Source: Deltaproteobacteria bacterium
GTDB lineage: Bacteria > Desulfobacterota > Binatia > DP-6
Assembly: GCA_005888095.1 (NCBI GenBank)
Contig: VBKF01000124.1
Coordinates: forward strand, 1 to 34,098
DNA length: 34,098 nucleotides
Direction of reading: 5' to 3'
Position numbers and translations under genes: made by a program. Positions 15,072-26,351 of this stretch are shown piece by piece (within the stretch, counting starts at the first letter, position 1; each line of letters opens with the position of its first letter). The notes beneath the pieces are model-generated. The model worked only from the letters and a program-made list of their open reading frames with translations, had not been told where the DNA came from and searched no databases.

Positions 15072-16644
15072 CCGGCCCGCCGCGGTCTTCCCCTTCCGGC
15101 GCCGGCAGCTCCAGGGAGAACGTCGAGCCCGCGCGCTCGGTGCTGTCGACGACGATGCGGGTACCGAGCATCCGGGCGAGGTCCCGCGCGACGGCGAGAC
15201 CGAGCCCCACCCCGGACTCGCGGTTGGTCCCGTTGCCGGCGCGGTAGAAGGGCTCGAAGATGCGCGCCTGCTCGTGGGCGGGGATCCCGATTCCCGTGTC
15301 ACGCACGGCGAGCATGACGCGCCCGTTCTCGCGGGCCGCGCGCAGCTCGACGCGGCCACGCGGAGTGTACTTCACGGCATTGGTCGCGAGGTTCGTGACG
15401 ATCTGGCGGAGCTTCTCCGGGTCGCTGCGGACCCACTCCGCACCGGGCTCGACTGCCACCTCGACCCGCACGTCTTTGGTCCCGACGAAGGGTGCGGCCA
15501 GCTCCTGCACCCACTGGTAGAGCTCGGGGATGTGAACGGGCTCGTTCCGGACCCAGACCTCGGGAGCGTCCAGGCGAGAGAATTCGATCAGGTCGCTCGT
15601 CATCTGCATGAGCAGGTGCGTCTGCCGCCTGAGCCGCTCGACGAGCGTCTGCTCGACGTGCGGCGCGAGGAGGTCGGTCGTACCGATGATCACGTGGAGC
15701 GGCGCGGCGAGGTCGTGCGCGACGTGGGCAAGGACGCGAGCCTTCTCACGCGTCGCGTCCCGCGCGGCGGCGAACAGCTTCGCCGCGCCGAGCGCGGCGC
15801 CCACGTGGGCGGCGAAGAGCGCCAGGATCTCCCGCGTCGCACGTTCGAAGGGTCGCGGGCCGGCTCGGAAGACGACGAGCGCCGTGTCGGCGCGGCGCCC
15901 ACCGGCGGTGACCGGCGCGGCCATCTGAACGCGCGCTCCGAGCTGCTGGAGGGCCACCTGGCTCCACGGGCTCGTCCCGCTGCGCCAGCGTCCGGGCTCC
16001 CAGGGCCCGAGCGCACGGGGCCACCACACGAGGCTCTGCGCCTCCCACCGGCCGTCGGTGAAGACGCGGTCGGTCCGCCAGTCCCCGTCGGCGGACATCG
16101 CGACGAACCCGCCGTCGGCCCCGGTGAGACGGACGCTCGCCTCGACCGCGCGCCGGAGCGCCGCATCGCTCTCGAGCCCCGTGAGCCCGCGCGCCAGCTC
16201 GCTCATCCGGCGTAACACCCGCGCATGGCGCTCGAGCCGCCTGACCGCCCGGCCGAGCATGCCGGTGCCGACCGCCAGCATGAGGTACTCGGCCAGCATG
16301 AGTGCGCTGCCGGCATAGAGCCACCACGGCCCATAGGCGCGCCCCGCACAGATGCGGCGCAGGATCACGCAGACGACGGACAGCTCGACGCCGAGGCGGA
16401 TGCCGAAGGTGTAGGCACCGAGCGCGATCGGCACGGAGTAGCCGAAGGCGAGCGAGATCCCGGGCCAGAGACGGCCGTCCACCACGGCCAGCACGCCCAC
16501 CATGGCGGCCACCAGCCCGCCGACCCACCGCCGCCAGCGACGGAGCGTCGGCTCGCTCCCGAGTAGGCGATCGAGGAGGCTCGGCACGCCCCCGCCTGTC
16601 GTCAGAGAGAACGGCATCCCTGCCTCCAGCGTCGCGGCCGACAT
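15064..16644 (-). CDS. membrane sensor histidine kinase with GAF-like domain
   Basis: A 526-residue sensor kinase from ATG 16644. Residues 40-130 hold about four hydrophobic segments (VGGLVAAMVGVLAVV, ISLAFGYSVPIALGAYTFGI, LGVELSVVCVIL, LYAGSALMLAEYLMLAVGTG), so it is anchored by its N-terminus. Residues 145-295 look like a GAF sensor domain (LRRAVEASVRLTGADGGFVA, then LALFAAHVGAALGAAKLF). HisKA follows with His310 in LAHVAHDLAAPLHVIIG. HATPase_c has the N-box NLATNAVKYTP (418-428), the G1 box DTGIGIP (449-455) and the G2 box GVGLGLA (478-484). It should autophosphorylate and feed the receiver encoded in overlap downstream. The signal is unknown. Confidence 0.92.
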   Translation of the reverse strand: MSAATLEAGMPFSLTTGGGVPSLLDRLLGSEPTLRRWRRWVGGLVAAMVGVLAVVDGRLWPGISLAFGYSVPIALGAYTFGIRLGVELSVVCVILRRICAGRAYGPWWLYAGSALMLAEYLMLAVGTGMLGRAVRRLERHARVLRRMSELARGLTGLESDAALRRAVEASVRLTGADGGFVAMSADGDWRTDRVFTDGRWEAQSLVWWPRALGPWEPGRWRSGTSPWSQVALQQLGARVQMAAPVTAGGRRADTALVVFRAGPRPFERATREILALFAAHVGAALGAAKLFAAARDATREKARVLAHVAHDLAAPLHVIIGTTDLLAPHVEQTLVERLRRQTHLLMQMTSDLIEFSRLDAPEVWVRNEPVHIPELYQWVQELAAPFVGTKDVRVEVAVEPGAEWVRSDPEKLRQIVTNLATNAVKYTPRGRVELRAARENGRVMLAVRDTGIGIPAHEQARIFEPFYRAGNGTNRESGVGLGLAVARDLARMLGTRIVVDSTERAGSTFSLELPAPEGEDRGGPDA

Positions 16645-16954
16645 CCGAGCGCCGCGGGTCGGAGCAGGCGTTTGCCGGCCCGAGCCGCGGGCAGCCCAGG
16701 TAGTCGGAGAATTCGCGGCGGCAACTCAGCAAAGAGAATGCCTGAGCGCCTGCGAGACACCGCGTGCGCGGGTCGGCCGCATGCGCCGCATGGCTGCACG
16801 ATCCCGCACGGCTGCTGGGATCCGCCCCAGCCGTACGCTCGGCTTGCATGCAAAACTAACTGTTGTCTCTCTGCAAGCCGCTTGCCAGACCGCCCCTCGA
16901 GCGGCCGTCACCCGGGCAGCCCGGGACGATCTTCCGCGGGGACTCGACGAGGAG
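16645..16954. other. intergenic region between tRNA-Ser and the histidine kinase
   Basis: No supported gene lies here. A perfect hairpin CCCGGG-CAG-CCCGGG at 16911-16925 lies 30 bases behind the 3' end of the minus-strand tRNA and may help end its transcript; no T-run follows it. The part near 16645-16860 must hold the kinase promoter, but I see no clear box pair. Confidence 0.4.
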
Positions 16955-17044
16955 CGGAGAGGGAGGGATTCGAACCCTCGGTAGGGGTACTACCCCTACA
17001 CACGCTTAGCAGGCGTGCACCTTCGACCACTCGGTCACCTCTCC
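16955..17044 (-). tRNA. tRNA-Ser (anticodon GCU)
   Basis: On the minus strand the 90 bases fold as a class II tRNA. The acceptor stem is GGAGAGG with CCTCTCC and the discriminator is G at 16955. The anticodon arm GCACG-CCTGCTAAG-CGTGT has anticodon GCT (17010-17008 read on the minus strand), the long variable arm has GTAGGGG/CCCCTAC paired, and the T arm is GAGGG-TTCGAAT-CCCTC. The long variable arm and G73 are hallmarks of tRNA-Ser; it reads AGC and AGU codons. CCA is not encoded. Confidence 0.96.
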
Positions 17045-17261
17045 GAATGTCGAGGGCTCGGGTGTATCACGTCACCCAACACCCTGCCAGGCGAACCCGT
17101 GCGACCGCGAACCGCGCGACGCGCGTGATGTCCGCCCGCGCAGATGATGCGGTGAGCCGCACGGCAACCTCGCTAGGCGGCGCGTCCGGGGCTGCGCGAC
17201 ACATGTGCCACCGTCCGGCGCAACTCGTGCAAGGGGCTCGCGGGACAGGAGGGGGCCCGCC

Positions 17262-17585
17262 ATGGTACCGCGCGGTGAGCGCGCCGTGCTCGCGCTCGTG
17301 CTGGCAAACGTCGCGCTTCAGGTGATCGACGGCGCGGCGACCTTCGCCGGCCTGCGCGCCGGGTTCGCCGAAGGGAACCCGCTGCTCGGGTGGGCGTTTG
17401 CCCAGTTCGGCGCCGGCCCTGCTCTCTGCCTCTTCAAGCTCGAGGCGATCGCGGCGCTCGCCGTGGTCTGGCGGCTCCGGACGAGCCCGCTCGCCATCCC
17501 GGCGCTCGCCTTGAGCGCCGTCCTCTACACCGCCTTCTCGGTCCTGCCGTGGGCCACGGCACTGGCCGGCCTTCAGTACATGTAG
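17262..17585 (+). CDS. small integral membrane protein, DUF5658-like
   Basis: A 107-residue protein from ATG 17262 with AGGAGG upstream; an earlier in-frame ATG at 17205 has no such site. Three to four hydrophobic segments: VLALVLANVALQVIDGAATF, WAFAQFGAGPALCLFKLEAI, ALAVVWRLRTSPLAIPALAL, VLYTAFSVLPWATALAGL. The pattern D-x-x-x-T-x-x-x-L-x-x-G-x-x-E-x-N-P-L-L in the first loop, then F-K in the next helix, resembles DUF5658 membrane proteins, whose role is unknown. The stop overlaps the end of the convergent gene by 13 bp. Confidence 0.75.
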   Translation: MVPRGERAVLALVLANVALQVIDGAATFAGLRAGFAEGNPLLGWAFAQFGAGPALCLFKLEAIAALAVVWRLRTSPLAIPALALSAVLYTAFSVLPWATALAGLQYM

Positions 17586-17956
17586 CGCGCGCGGTACGCG
17601 ATCGAGGTGTCACGCACGTTCGTCGATGGCTGGTCGGCGTAGTCGCTGCCGAAGAATTCGATCGACCGCGTGCCGTCGAAGTGGGCCGGCGTCAGCAGGA
17701 ACGTGCCGCCCGTGGTGGGAACCCAGAGCGCGTAGGCCGCCCGCACGTCGCCGCCCGTCAGCAGTCCGGTAAGCGCGCCGAGCCCGAGCCCGCCTACCGC
17801 CACGACGGTCTTCACGGGCAGATAGATGAGGTTCGCGGCGGCCGCCCCGAGCGCGAGCCCGGCCTCGCCCGCCTGGGTGTGCGCGGCCCCGGCAGGCCGC
17901 GTCTGCAGGATCGTGGCGAGCACGATCCCCAGTGTCACCGTCGTCAACCTCCGCAT
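17573..17956 (-). CDS. exported protein with glycine-rich hydrophobic segment, function unknown
   Basis: A 127-residue protein from ATG 17956, which has AGGAGG seven bases upstream; the longer frame upstream lacks a site. Signal peptide MRRLTTVTLGIVLATILQ, cleavage near AGAAHT. A hydrophobic Gly/Ala-rich stretch follows (LIYLPVKTVVAVGGLGLGAL then TGLLTGGD), a glycine-zipper-like segment. The C-terminal third is polar (GTRSIEFFGSDYADQPSTNV). It may sit in the outer membrane or periplasm. The 3' end overlaps the convergent DUF5658-like gene by 13 bp. No family recognised beyond this general look. Confidence 0.65.
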   Translation of the reverse strand: MRRLTTVTLGIVLATILQTRPAGAAHTQAGEAGLALGAAAANLIYLPVKTVVAVGGLGLGALTGLLTGGDVRAAYALWVPTTGGTFLLTPAHFDGTRSIEFFGSDYADQPSTNVRDTSIAYRARYMY

Positions 17957-18037
17957 CGGATTCCTCCTCGCCGCGACGCGCGCGGCTGCCTCGAGCAGTG
18001 CCACGGGAGGGCAGGAGAGGCAAGCAGCCCTGAGGCC

Positions 18038-18577
18038 TCAGGCGGGCAGCGCCGCGAGCGCCTGCTCGTAGACCGCGAGATCCGGCGCCGAGAAGAGCAC
18101 GAAGCGGACGAGGTCCAGCCATCCGGGACGGTCGCCGACCACGTGCGCCACCGTACCGAGGGCGATCGCCGCCGCCTCGGCGATCGGGAAGCGATAGGCG
18201 CCGGTGGAGATCGAGGGGAACGCGACCGACGTGAGCCCATACGCCAGCACCACCTCGAGGCTGCGCCGGTAGGCGCTCGCCAGCAGGTCCGGCTCCCCGT
18301 GCCGGCCGTCGCGGTAGACCGGTCCGACGGCATGGATCACGTGGCGGGCGGGCAGCCGGCCGGCCCCGGTGATCTTCGCGTCGCCCGTCGCACACCCTCC
18401 GAGGCGCCGGCACTCCTCGAGGATCGAAGGGCCGCCCGCGCGATGGATCGCGCCGTCGACGCCGCCGCCCCCGAGCAGCGTCGTGTTGGCGGCGTTCACG
18501 ATCGCGTCGGTGTCCTGCTTCGTGATGTCCCCCTGCACGAGCTCGAGGAGGGTGCCTGCGATCCTGCGGCTCTTCAT
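18038..18577 (-). CDS. macro-domain protein, probable O-acetyl-ADP-ribose deacetylase
   Basis: A 179-residue single macro domain of the YmdB/MacroD type. LELVQGDITKQDTDAIVNAA is the first strand, N28-A-A-N31 and GGGGVDGAIH (36-45, with Asp41) form the catalytic loop, HVIHAVGPVY follows, and SISTGAYRFP is the phosphate-binding loop. Asn31 and Asp41 align with the catalytic Asn/Asp of YmdB. It should hydrolyse O-acetyl-ADP-ribose or remove ADP-ribose from proteins. The ATG at 18577 gives the family start, although the ribosome site is weak. It stands alone, divergent from the small gene at 18715. No ADP-ribosyltransferase is visible nearby. Confidence 0.92.
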   Translation of the reverse strand: MKSRRIAGTLLELVQGDITKQDTDAIVNAANTTLLGGGGVDGAIHRAGGPSILEECRRLGGCATGDAKITGAGRLPARHVIHAVGPVYRDGRHGEPDLLASAYRRSLEVVLAYGLTSVAFPSISTGAYRFPIAEAAAIALGTVAHVVGDRPGWLDLVRFVLFSAPDLAVYEQALAALPA

Positions 18578-18714
18578 GTCGCGTCAGCTTAGACGTCGCC
18601 GGCGGCATCGAGGATCACGTCTTGCCCCCGCTCCTGTGCCCTGCTCCTGTTGCAGACCTGGCGGGAAGTGAGATAGAGAGGCACGAACGCGAACATCGAA
18701 TCTGGGAGGGAGTC

Positions 18715-19101
18715 ATGTGGAACGCGGTGGAAGGGGAGCCCCAGGCTGTGGTGTTCGTCAGCGACCGTGCCGGCGCCGCCCTCCGGCGGCGCGAGCGGTG
18801 CCTGAAGCTCGCCGGCATCGTCCATGAGATCCGCACCGAGCGGCGCCCTTCGGGAACCTACTACAAGCTCTCCGTGCGCGAGTCCGACACGGTGGCGGCG
18901 CACCTGGCGCTGCAGATGGGCGGCTGCAACCGGTCGCTCAAGCTCAAGGAGAGCCGGCCGAGCGTCACGGCGACGGTCCGGGAGATGAGCCGCACGCTCT
19001 GGGACGAGGCGGTGCTGCTGTTCTGGCGGCTCGCGGACTTCGTGCGGGGCGCGGCCCCGCGGCTGCTCACGGGCCCTGCGACCGCCCAGTCGGCCGACTA
19101 G
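18715..19101 (+). CDS. small cytosolic protein of unknown function
   Basis: A 128-residue protein from ATG 18715 with GGGAGGGAG just before it; an earlier in-frame start at 18622 has no ribosome site. The first 70 residues (AVVFVSDRAGAALRRRERCL, KLAGIVHEIRTERRPSGTYY, KLSVRESDTVAAHLAL) have the beta-alpha-beta plan of small DUF2007-like putative signal-transducing domains, but I hold this only weakly. The C-terminal half is amphipathic (RTLWDEAVLLFWRLADFVRG). TTGCAG at 18650-18655 and ATAGAG 17 bp later may be a weak promoter. It lies 73 bp before clpB on the same strand. Confidence 0.55.
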   Translation: MWNAVEGEPQAVVFVSDRAGAALRRRERCLKLAGIVHEIRTERRPSGTYYKLSVRESDTVAAHLALQMGGCNRSLKLKESRPSVTATVREMSRTLWDEAVLLFWRLADFVRGAAPRLLTGPATAQSAD

Positions 19102-19174
19102 CCGCTGACGTCCCCCGCCTCCCGACCCGCCCGCGCCTTGACCGGACGGCGCGACGTGCGCACCTTCCTGCCCG

Positions 19175-21796
<2,622 letters not shown>

Positions 21797-22374
21797 GCGC
21801 GCGCCCCCCCTGCCACCCCGTTTCGCCGGGGAGCCCGTGGTACGGGCCCCATGCATTCCTGCGTGCCGTGGCAGACGCGCGCGAAAAGGCTGGAGCATGC
21901 GCCTCGGCGGGACGGTGGGACATGCCACGCCTGCTCCACCCCCCGCCGAGACCGCCTCGCCGCCCGGGTCCGCGCCCGCCTGACCCGCCCTGACCTCCCC
22001 GCCCGGCGACCGGCGCCGAAGCAAATGCCTTGTTTTTGCGGGCCCCTACGTTACTCGCGCAGCCTCACCTCGGGGCCGCACTGGCCGCTCCTGCGGGTTG
22101 CCGCCCGAGCAGATCGGCAGCTAGGACACCCGGCCGCTTCCCGGGTCCTTCTCGTCGGCCGGTCATGACCAACGCCGGTCCCGGCCTTGCTACGCCCTTC
22201 CCGCCACGGATCGCGAGATCGTAGACGGGGACGCGAGGTGATGGCCAACCTCTTCCGACGCACCGTCAGCAGGCGCGTGCCGGTCGGCGCGGGCGCCTGC
22301 GTGTCCCCGGCCGCCGCGGCGTATCGCCGGCTCACCAGGCGATAAGCCACGCGGAATCACAAGAGGGGGACGAC
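21797..22374. other. intergenic region after clpB
   Basis: 578 bp without a convincing gene. An imperfect hairpin at 21828-21850 (GGGG-AG-CCCGT / ACGGG-CCCC) 32 bp behind the clpB stop may end its transcript, without a T-run. A 34-codon frame at 22241-22345 starts with ATG after GAGGTG and is very basic (MANLFRRTVSRRVPVGAGAC...); I would not call it a gene without support. The promoter of the gene at 22375 should lie here but is not obvious. Confidence 0.4.
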
Positions 22375-24417
22375 ATGGAGCCGAGGACCAGTCATCCGCA
22401 GGCACGCACCGGCTTGCTCCACCGGTTCCTGCTGGCTCTGCTCATGGTGGCCCTCGGCCCCATCGCGGCGGCAGCTCAGCCTTTCGTCTACGTGGCGAGC
22501 GCCGGGAGCAATTCCCTTTCGGTGGTCGACGCGGCGACCATGGCCGTGCTGGGCGACCCCGTCCCCCTGGGCGTCGAGCCGACGGCGGTGACGGTGGCCG
22601 CGAGGTTCAAGCTCGTCCTGGTCACCGGCCGCGCCCAGAAGGGTCAGTTCGGCCGGCTGGACCTCATCCGCATCGGCGACCACAAGGTGGACCGGTCCGT
22701 GGCCGTCGGCTTCGGGCCCGTCGCCGTCGCCGTCGACCCGCATCGGCCCCTCGCCTACGTCCTCAACCACGAGAACCGCACCGTCGCCGTGTTTCACTTC
22801 GGGCGCCACGGGGTCATCCATATCTTCTGTGAGCCCTGCAACGGCGACTCGGACGGGATCAGGAGATTTCCGGACCTGATGGCCATGACGCCCGACGGTG
22901 CCCGCCTCTACCTGGCGGGGACGGACCAGGTGGTCTCGCATCACGCGTTTGCGTCCGAGCTCAACTTCATAACATTTAATTTTACCGGCTCACCTCATAC
23001 GGCCCTCGCGCACAGCGTCCCGCTGGCGGGCGTGTCTGCCAACGGGATCGCCGTGACGCCCGACAGCCGGTTCGTCGTCATCACCACCTCCGATGCCTCC
23101 GGAGGGTTCGTCAGCGTCATCGACCGCGCGATCAAGCGCCGCGGGAGAAGGCTCCATCCCGTGGCACAGGGCCTCGGCAGCGCTTTTCTCCCTCACGATC
23201 TGGCAGTCGGCGCCAACGGGACCATCGGGACGTTCGGCCTGGTGACGGCGGATCGAGCGATCGTGAGACTCTCCGAATCGGGGACGACGGCTGCGGTCGA
23301 GCCGACCACGGGGCTCTTTCCCGTCAATTTCATCCCCGACAAGGTGGCCATCACGCCGAGCGGGACGCTCGCGTACATAACGGACCGCACGCAGCCGCTC
23401 GTCGCCAGGTTCGACATCCTGAAGGGCGGCGCGCCCGGGGCGGTGAGGGTGCTGCGGCTCGACGGGACCAAGCCCGAGGCGCTCGCGGTCACCCCGGACG
23501 GCAGGTTCGTCTTCGTCGTGCACGGGGATTCGACCGGGCTGAAGGGCATCGTCTCGAGGATCGATGTGGGAACCAACCAGGTGAACAGCGTCGAGGTTCA
23601 AGGGCGGCCCGTGGCGCTGGCCATCAGCACGATCCCGGCCTGTGATGCCCTCACCGGGAACTGCGGATGCCCTTCCGGCCTGCAGGCGTGTGGCGGCAAA
23701 TGCCTGAGCCGCCTGAACCTCGAGAGCGACCCCGCCAACTGCGGCCAGTGCGGGCGCGTCTGTCCCGCCGGCGACATCTGCACCGCCGCCCGGTGCGTGT
23801 GCCCGCAGGGACGGGAAATGTGCAACGGGCGCTGCATCAACATCGCCGCCGACGCGGCCAACTGCGGCGGTTGCGGGAAAGTCTGCCCCGCGGGCGACGT
23901 CTGCACGTCGAGCCGGTGCGTCTGCCCGGCGGGCAAGGATATCTGCAACGGGCGGTGCGTGAGCCTGGACGCCGACCGGAGGAACTGCGGGCGCTGCGGG
24001 ATCGCCTGCCCGACCAACGACGTGTGCTCCTCGGGCCGCTGCATCTGCCCGACGGAGAACGACGTCTGCAATGGCGTCTGCGTCAACCCGGACACAGACA
24101 CCGCCAACTGCGGGAAGTGCGGCCTCGCCTGCAAGCCGCAGGAAACCTGCGACTCCGGAGAATGCGTCTGCCCGGAGGACCACCACGTGTGCAGCGGCCA
24201 GTGCGTCAACCTGGACACCAGTCCTGCGAACTGTGGACAGTGCGGTCACAACTGCATCCCCGGCGACACCTGCGTGTCCGGGCAGTGTGTCTGCCCGGAG
24301 GGCCGCACGGTGTGCAGCAGTCGGTGCGTCAACACCGACACCGACGCGGGTCACTGCGGCCGCTGCGGCAATTCTTGCGCGACCGGAGAGACCTGCGTCA
24401 ACGGACGGTGCGGCTGA
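22375..24417 (+). CDS. secreted YVTN beta-propeller protein with six C-terminal Cys-rich Stig1-like repeats
   Basis: A 680-residue protein. Signal peptide at 1-34 (LLHRFLLALLMVALGPIAAA, cleavage near AAAQP). Residues 36-420 form a beta-propeller of YVTN-type blades: FVYVASAGSNSLSVVDAATM, PLAYVLNHENRTVAVFHF, GTLAYITDRTQPLVARFDIL, RFVFVVHGDSTGLKG, RIDVGTNQVNSVEVQGRPVA. From Cys430 on there are six repeats of about 41 residues with eight Cys each in the plan C-x-C-P-x-G-x-x-x-C-x-G-x-C-V-x(7-10)-N-C-G-x-C-G-x-x-C-x(5)-C-x-x-x-x-C. That spacing resembles Stig1 domains (PF04885), known from plants and myxobacterial-type secreted proteins. It is probably surface-exposed and disulfide-rich; ligand unknown. 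The start is ATG 22375 with AAGAGGGGG upstream. The next gene begins 23 bp after the stop. Confidence 0.85.
   Translation: MEPRTSHPQARTGLLHRFLLALLMVALGPIAAAAQPFVYVASAGSNSLSVVDAATMAVLGDPVPLGVEPTAVTVAARFKLVLVTGRAQKGQFGRLDLIRIGDHKVDRSVAVGFGPVAVAVDPHRPLAYVLNHENRTVAVFHFGRHGVIHIFCEPCNGDSDGIRRFPDLMAMTPDGARLYLAGTDQVVSHHAFASELNFITFNFTGSPHTALAHSVPLAGVSANGIAVTPDSRFVVITTSDASGGFVSVIDRAIKRRGRRLHPVAQGLGSAFLPHDLAVGANGTIGTFGLVTADRAIVRLSESGTTAAVEPTTGLFPVNFIPDKVAITPSGTLAYITDRTQPLVARFDILKGGAPGAVRVLRLDGTKPEALAVTPDGRFVFVVHGDSTGLKGIVSRIDVGTNQVNSVEVQGRPVALAISTIPACDALTGNCGCPSGLQACGGKCLSRLNLESDPANCGQCGRVCPAGDICTAARCVCPQGREMCNGRCINIAADAANCGGCGKVCPAGDVCTSSRCVCPAGKDICNGRCVSLDADRRNCGRCGIACPTNDVCSSGRCICPTENDVCNGVCVNPDTDTANCGKCGLACKPQETCDSGECVCPEDHHVCSGQCVNLDTSPANCGQCGHNCIPGDTCVSGQCVCPEGRTVCSSRCVNTDTDAGHCGRCGNSCATGETCVNGRCG
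23662..24411 (+). repeat. six tandem 123-bp coding repeats (Cys-rich units)
   Basis: Units begin at 23662, 23794, 23917, 24040, 24163 and 24286, each at the Cys of the C-x-C-P motif. The first unit is 132 bp, the rest exactly 123 bp (41 codons), so the period is strict although bases have diverged. They encode the Cys-rich tail of the propeller protein and point to growth by in-frame duplication. Confidence 0.85.
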
Positions 24418-24440
24418 GCCAGCGAGGCCTCGGGGCGACC

Positions 24441-26351
24441 GTGCGCAGGAACCGCGACCTCACCCTGGCGCTCGCCGGCGTGGCGGCCCTCGCCGTCGTC
24501 CTCGACGTGGTCGGCATCGGGTGGGGCCTGCCGCACCCGACCGGCGACTGGGCGACCGACGGGCTGTCGCCGCTCGGCCCGCTGGCGCTCGCCTGGCACG
24601 TGCTGCACGCCGAGAAGTGGTGGGGCAAGTACCCGCCGTTCCACTTCCTGCTGCTCGCGCTCGTCCAGGCCCCGTACGTGGCCTGGCTCCGGCTTCGCGG
24701 GGAGATCGGGGCGATCGGTGCCGTCTACCCGTATGGGCTGGCGCACCCGCTGCTGGCGCTCGGCCGGCTCGCGCTCCTCGCGCGGCTGGTGAGCGTCGCC
24801 ATGGGCGTGGCGACGGTGGTGTTCACGGCGCTCACCGCGGCGGAGCTGTTCGGCCTCCGCGCGGCCGTCCTCGCCGGCCTCGTCCTGCTCTCCTCGCCCG
24901 TCACGGTCTACTACGCCCACACGACCAACCTCGACATCCCGTACCTCTGCTGGACGACGGCAGGGCTCTGGCTGGCGGTGCGCGTCGTGCGCGGGGACGC
25001 CGCGGTCAGGACACACGTGCTCCTGGGCGCGGCTGCCGCGCTCGCCATCGCGACCAAGGACCAGGCCTACGCCTGCTTCGCGCTGCTCCCCGTGCCGATT
25101 CTCTGGCGACGGTGGCAGGCGGGGAGGCCGCTCGACACGGCGCTACTCGCGGCCCTGGCTTCGTTCGCCGCCGTCTACGCCCTGGCATCCCTCCTCGCCG
25201 TCGATCCGAGCGGCTACCTGGGGCACGCGCGCCAGCTGACGGGCCCCGCCAATCCCTACGCGGGCGTCCCGCTCTCGGCTGCGCGCGTGGTGCGCGTCAG
25301 CCTCCGAACCGCCAGCGCCACGGCGAGCACGCTGGGATGGCCATTCGCCCTCGCCGGCGTGGCAGGGCTCGTCCTGGCAGCCGTGCGTCGCACGCCCGGG
25401 GCCGAGATGCCGCTCGCGATGGGCCTCTCTTACTACTTGACGTTCATGATCCCGATCCTCTACGCGGTGCCGCGCTACACGCTCCCCCTGGTCGCCGCGC
25501 TGGCGCCGTTCGCCGGCCTCGGCCTGGCCTCCCTCTGGGGCAAGCCGGGAGCGCGGGGTGTCTCGGCGAGGCGCGCCCTGGTCGGCGTGGTCGTTGCCGT
25601 CGGCGTTGCTCGCGGCGCGTCGATGGACGTGCGCCTCCTGACCGACGCGCGCTACCCTGCCGAGAGCTGGCTCGCCGCCCACGCCCCCTCCGGCGTCATC
25701 GGCACCGACGCGGAGCCGTCCTACCTCCCGCGCCTCGCGCCGACGCGTCCCGTGGTACGCCTCACGCTCGGGCCCGACGGGCTCCACTATCCGGGGTCCG
25801 GACCGCCGGACCTGATCGTGCTCACGAGCGCCCGCTACCGCCAGTACTTCTGGCCCCCTCCACGCCCCGAGCGGCGCGTCCTCGCGGCGCTGCTGCGTGG
25901 CGAGCTCTGCTACGAGCGCGCCGCCGAGTTCCGCAGCCCGCAGCTCTTCGGCCCTCCCCTGGTCCGCGCCGTCTCGCCGCACATCATCGTGCTCCGGCGG
26001 CGCACCGAGCCGTGCGAGGCGGTGACCATTCAGCCGAGCCGCCGCAGCGCTCGCTCGGCCGCGCGCTTGAGCGACGCATCCTCGCTCGCCGCCGCGGCGC
26101 GCAGCGCCGCTACTACCTCCTCCGAGTTCGTGCCGAGCTCGCCGAGCGCGACGGCTGCCGCCCGCCGCACGCCGCCGTCGGGGTCTTCGAGCAGCGAGAG
26201 GAGACGGCGAGACGCCGTCACGCGGTCGACCGCGACCGCCGGCAGGGTCGACAGGGCCGCCAGCCGGACGCCCACGTCGGGATCGCCGAGCGCCGCCGCG
26301 GCGACGCCCTCCGCGTCGGTCGATGGCGCCCCGAGGTCCCGGATGCAGTAG
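24441..26351 (+). CDS. GT-C membrane glycosyltransferase (GT39/ArnT-like), with suspicious 3' run-on
   Basis: From GTG 24441, a multi-pass membrane protein of the dolichyl-phosphate-mannose-type (GT39/PMT_2) fold: DLTLALAGVAALAVVLDVVG first helix, then an exposed loop PHPTGDWATDG holding the acidic residues expected of the catalytic site, TVYYAHTTNLDIPYLCWTTA, AALAIATKDQAYACFALLPV, LSYYLTFMIPILYAVPRYTL, LPLVAALAPFAGLGLASLWG. It would move a sugar from a lipid carrier to a surface acceptor. Homology-like sequence ends at about HIIVLRRRTEPCEAVT (26022). The frame then continues 109 codons antisense to the HEAT gene as Ser/Ala/Arg-rich sequence. A TGA in another frame lies at 26023-26025, so a one-base indel near the end probably removed the original stop. 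Confidence 0.8.
   Translation: MRRNRDLTLALAGVAALAVVLDVVGIGWGLPHPTGDWATDGLSPLGPLALAWHVLHAEKWWGKYPPFHFLLLALVQAPYVAWLRLRGEIGAIGAVYPYGLAHPLLALGRLALLARLVSVAMGVATVVFTALTAAELFGLRAAVLAGLVLLSSPVTVYYAHTTNLDIPYLCWTTAGLWLAVRVVRGDAAVRTHVLLGAAAALAIATKDQAYACFALLPVPILWRRWQAGRPLDTALLAALASFAAVYALASLLAVDPSGYLGHARQLTGPANPYAGVPLSAARVVRVSLRTASATASTLGWPFALAGVAGLVLAAVRRTPGAEMPLAMGLSYYLTFMIPILYAVPRYTLPLVAALAPFAGLGLASLWGKPGARGVSARRALVGVVVAVGVARGASMDVRLLTDARYPAESWLAAHAPSGVIGTDAEPSYLPRLAPTRPVVRLTLGPDGLHYPGSGPPDLIVLTSARYRQYFWPPPRPERRVLAALLRGELCYERAAEFRSPQLFGPPLVRAVSPHIIVLRRRTEPCEAVTIQPSRRSARSAARLSDASSLAAAARSAATTSSEFVPSSPSATAAARRTPPSGSSSSERRRRDAVTRSTATAGRVDRAASRTPTSGSPSAAAATPSASVDGAPRSRMQ

Noticed and set aside
22241-22345. 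34-codon frame before the propeller gene
   Set aside because: Very basic, no recognisable motif and only a weak ribosome site; kept as a note in the intergenic entry.
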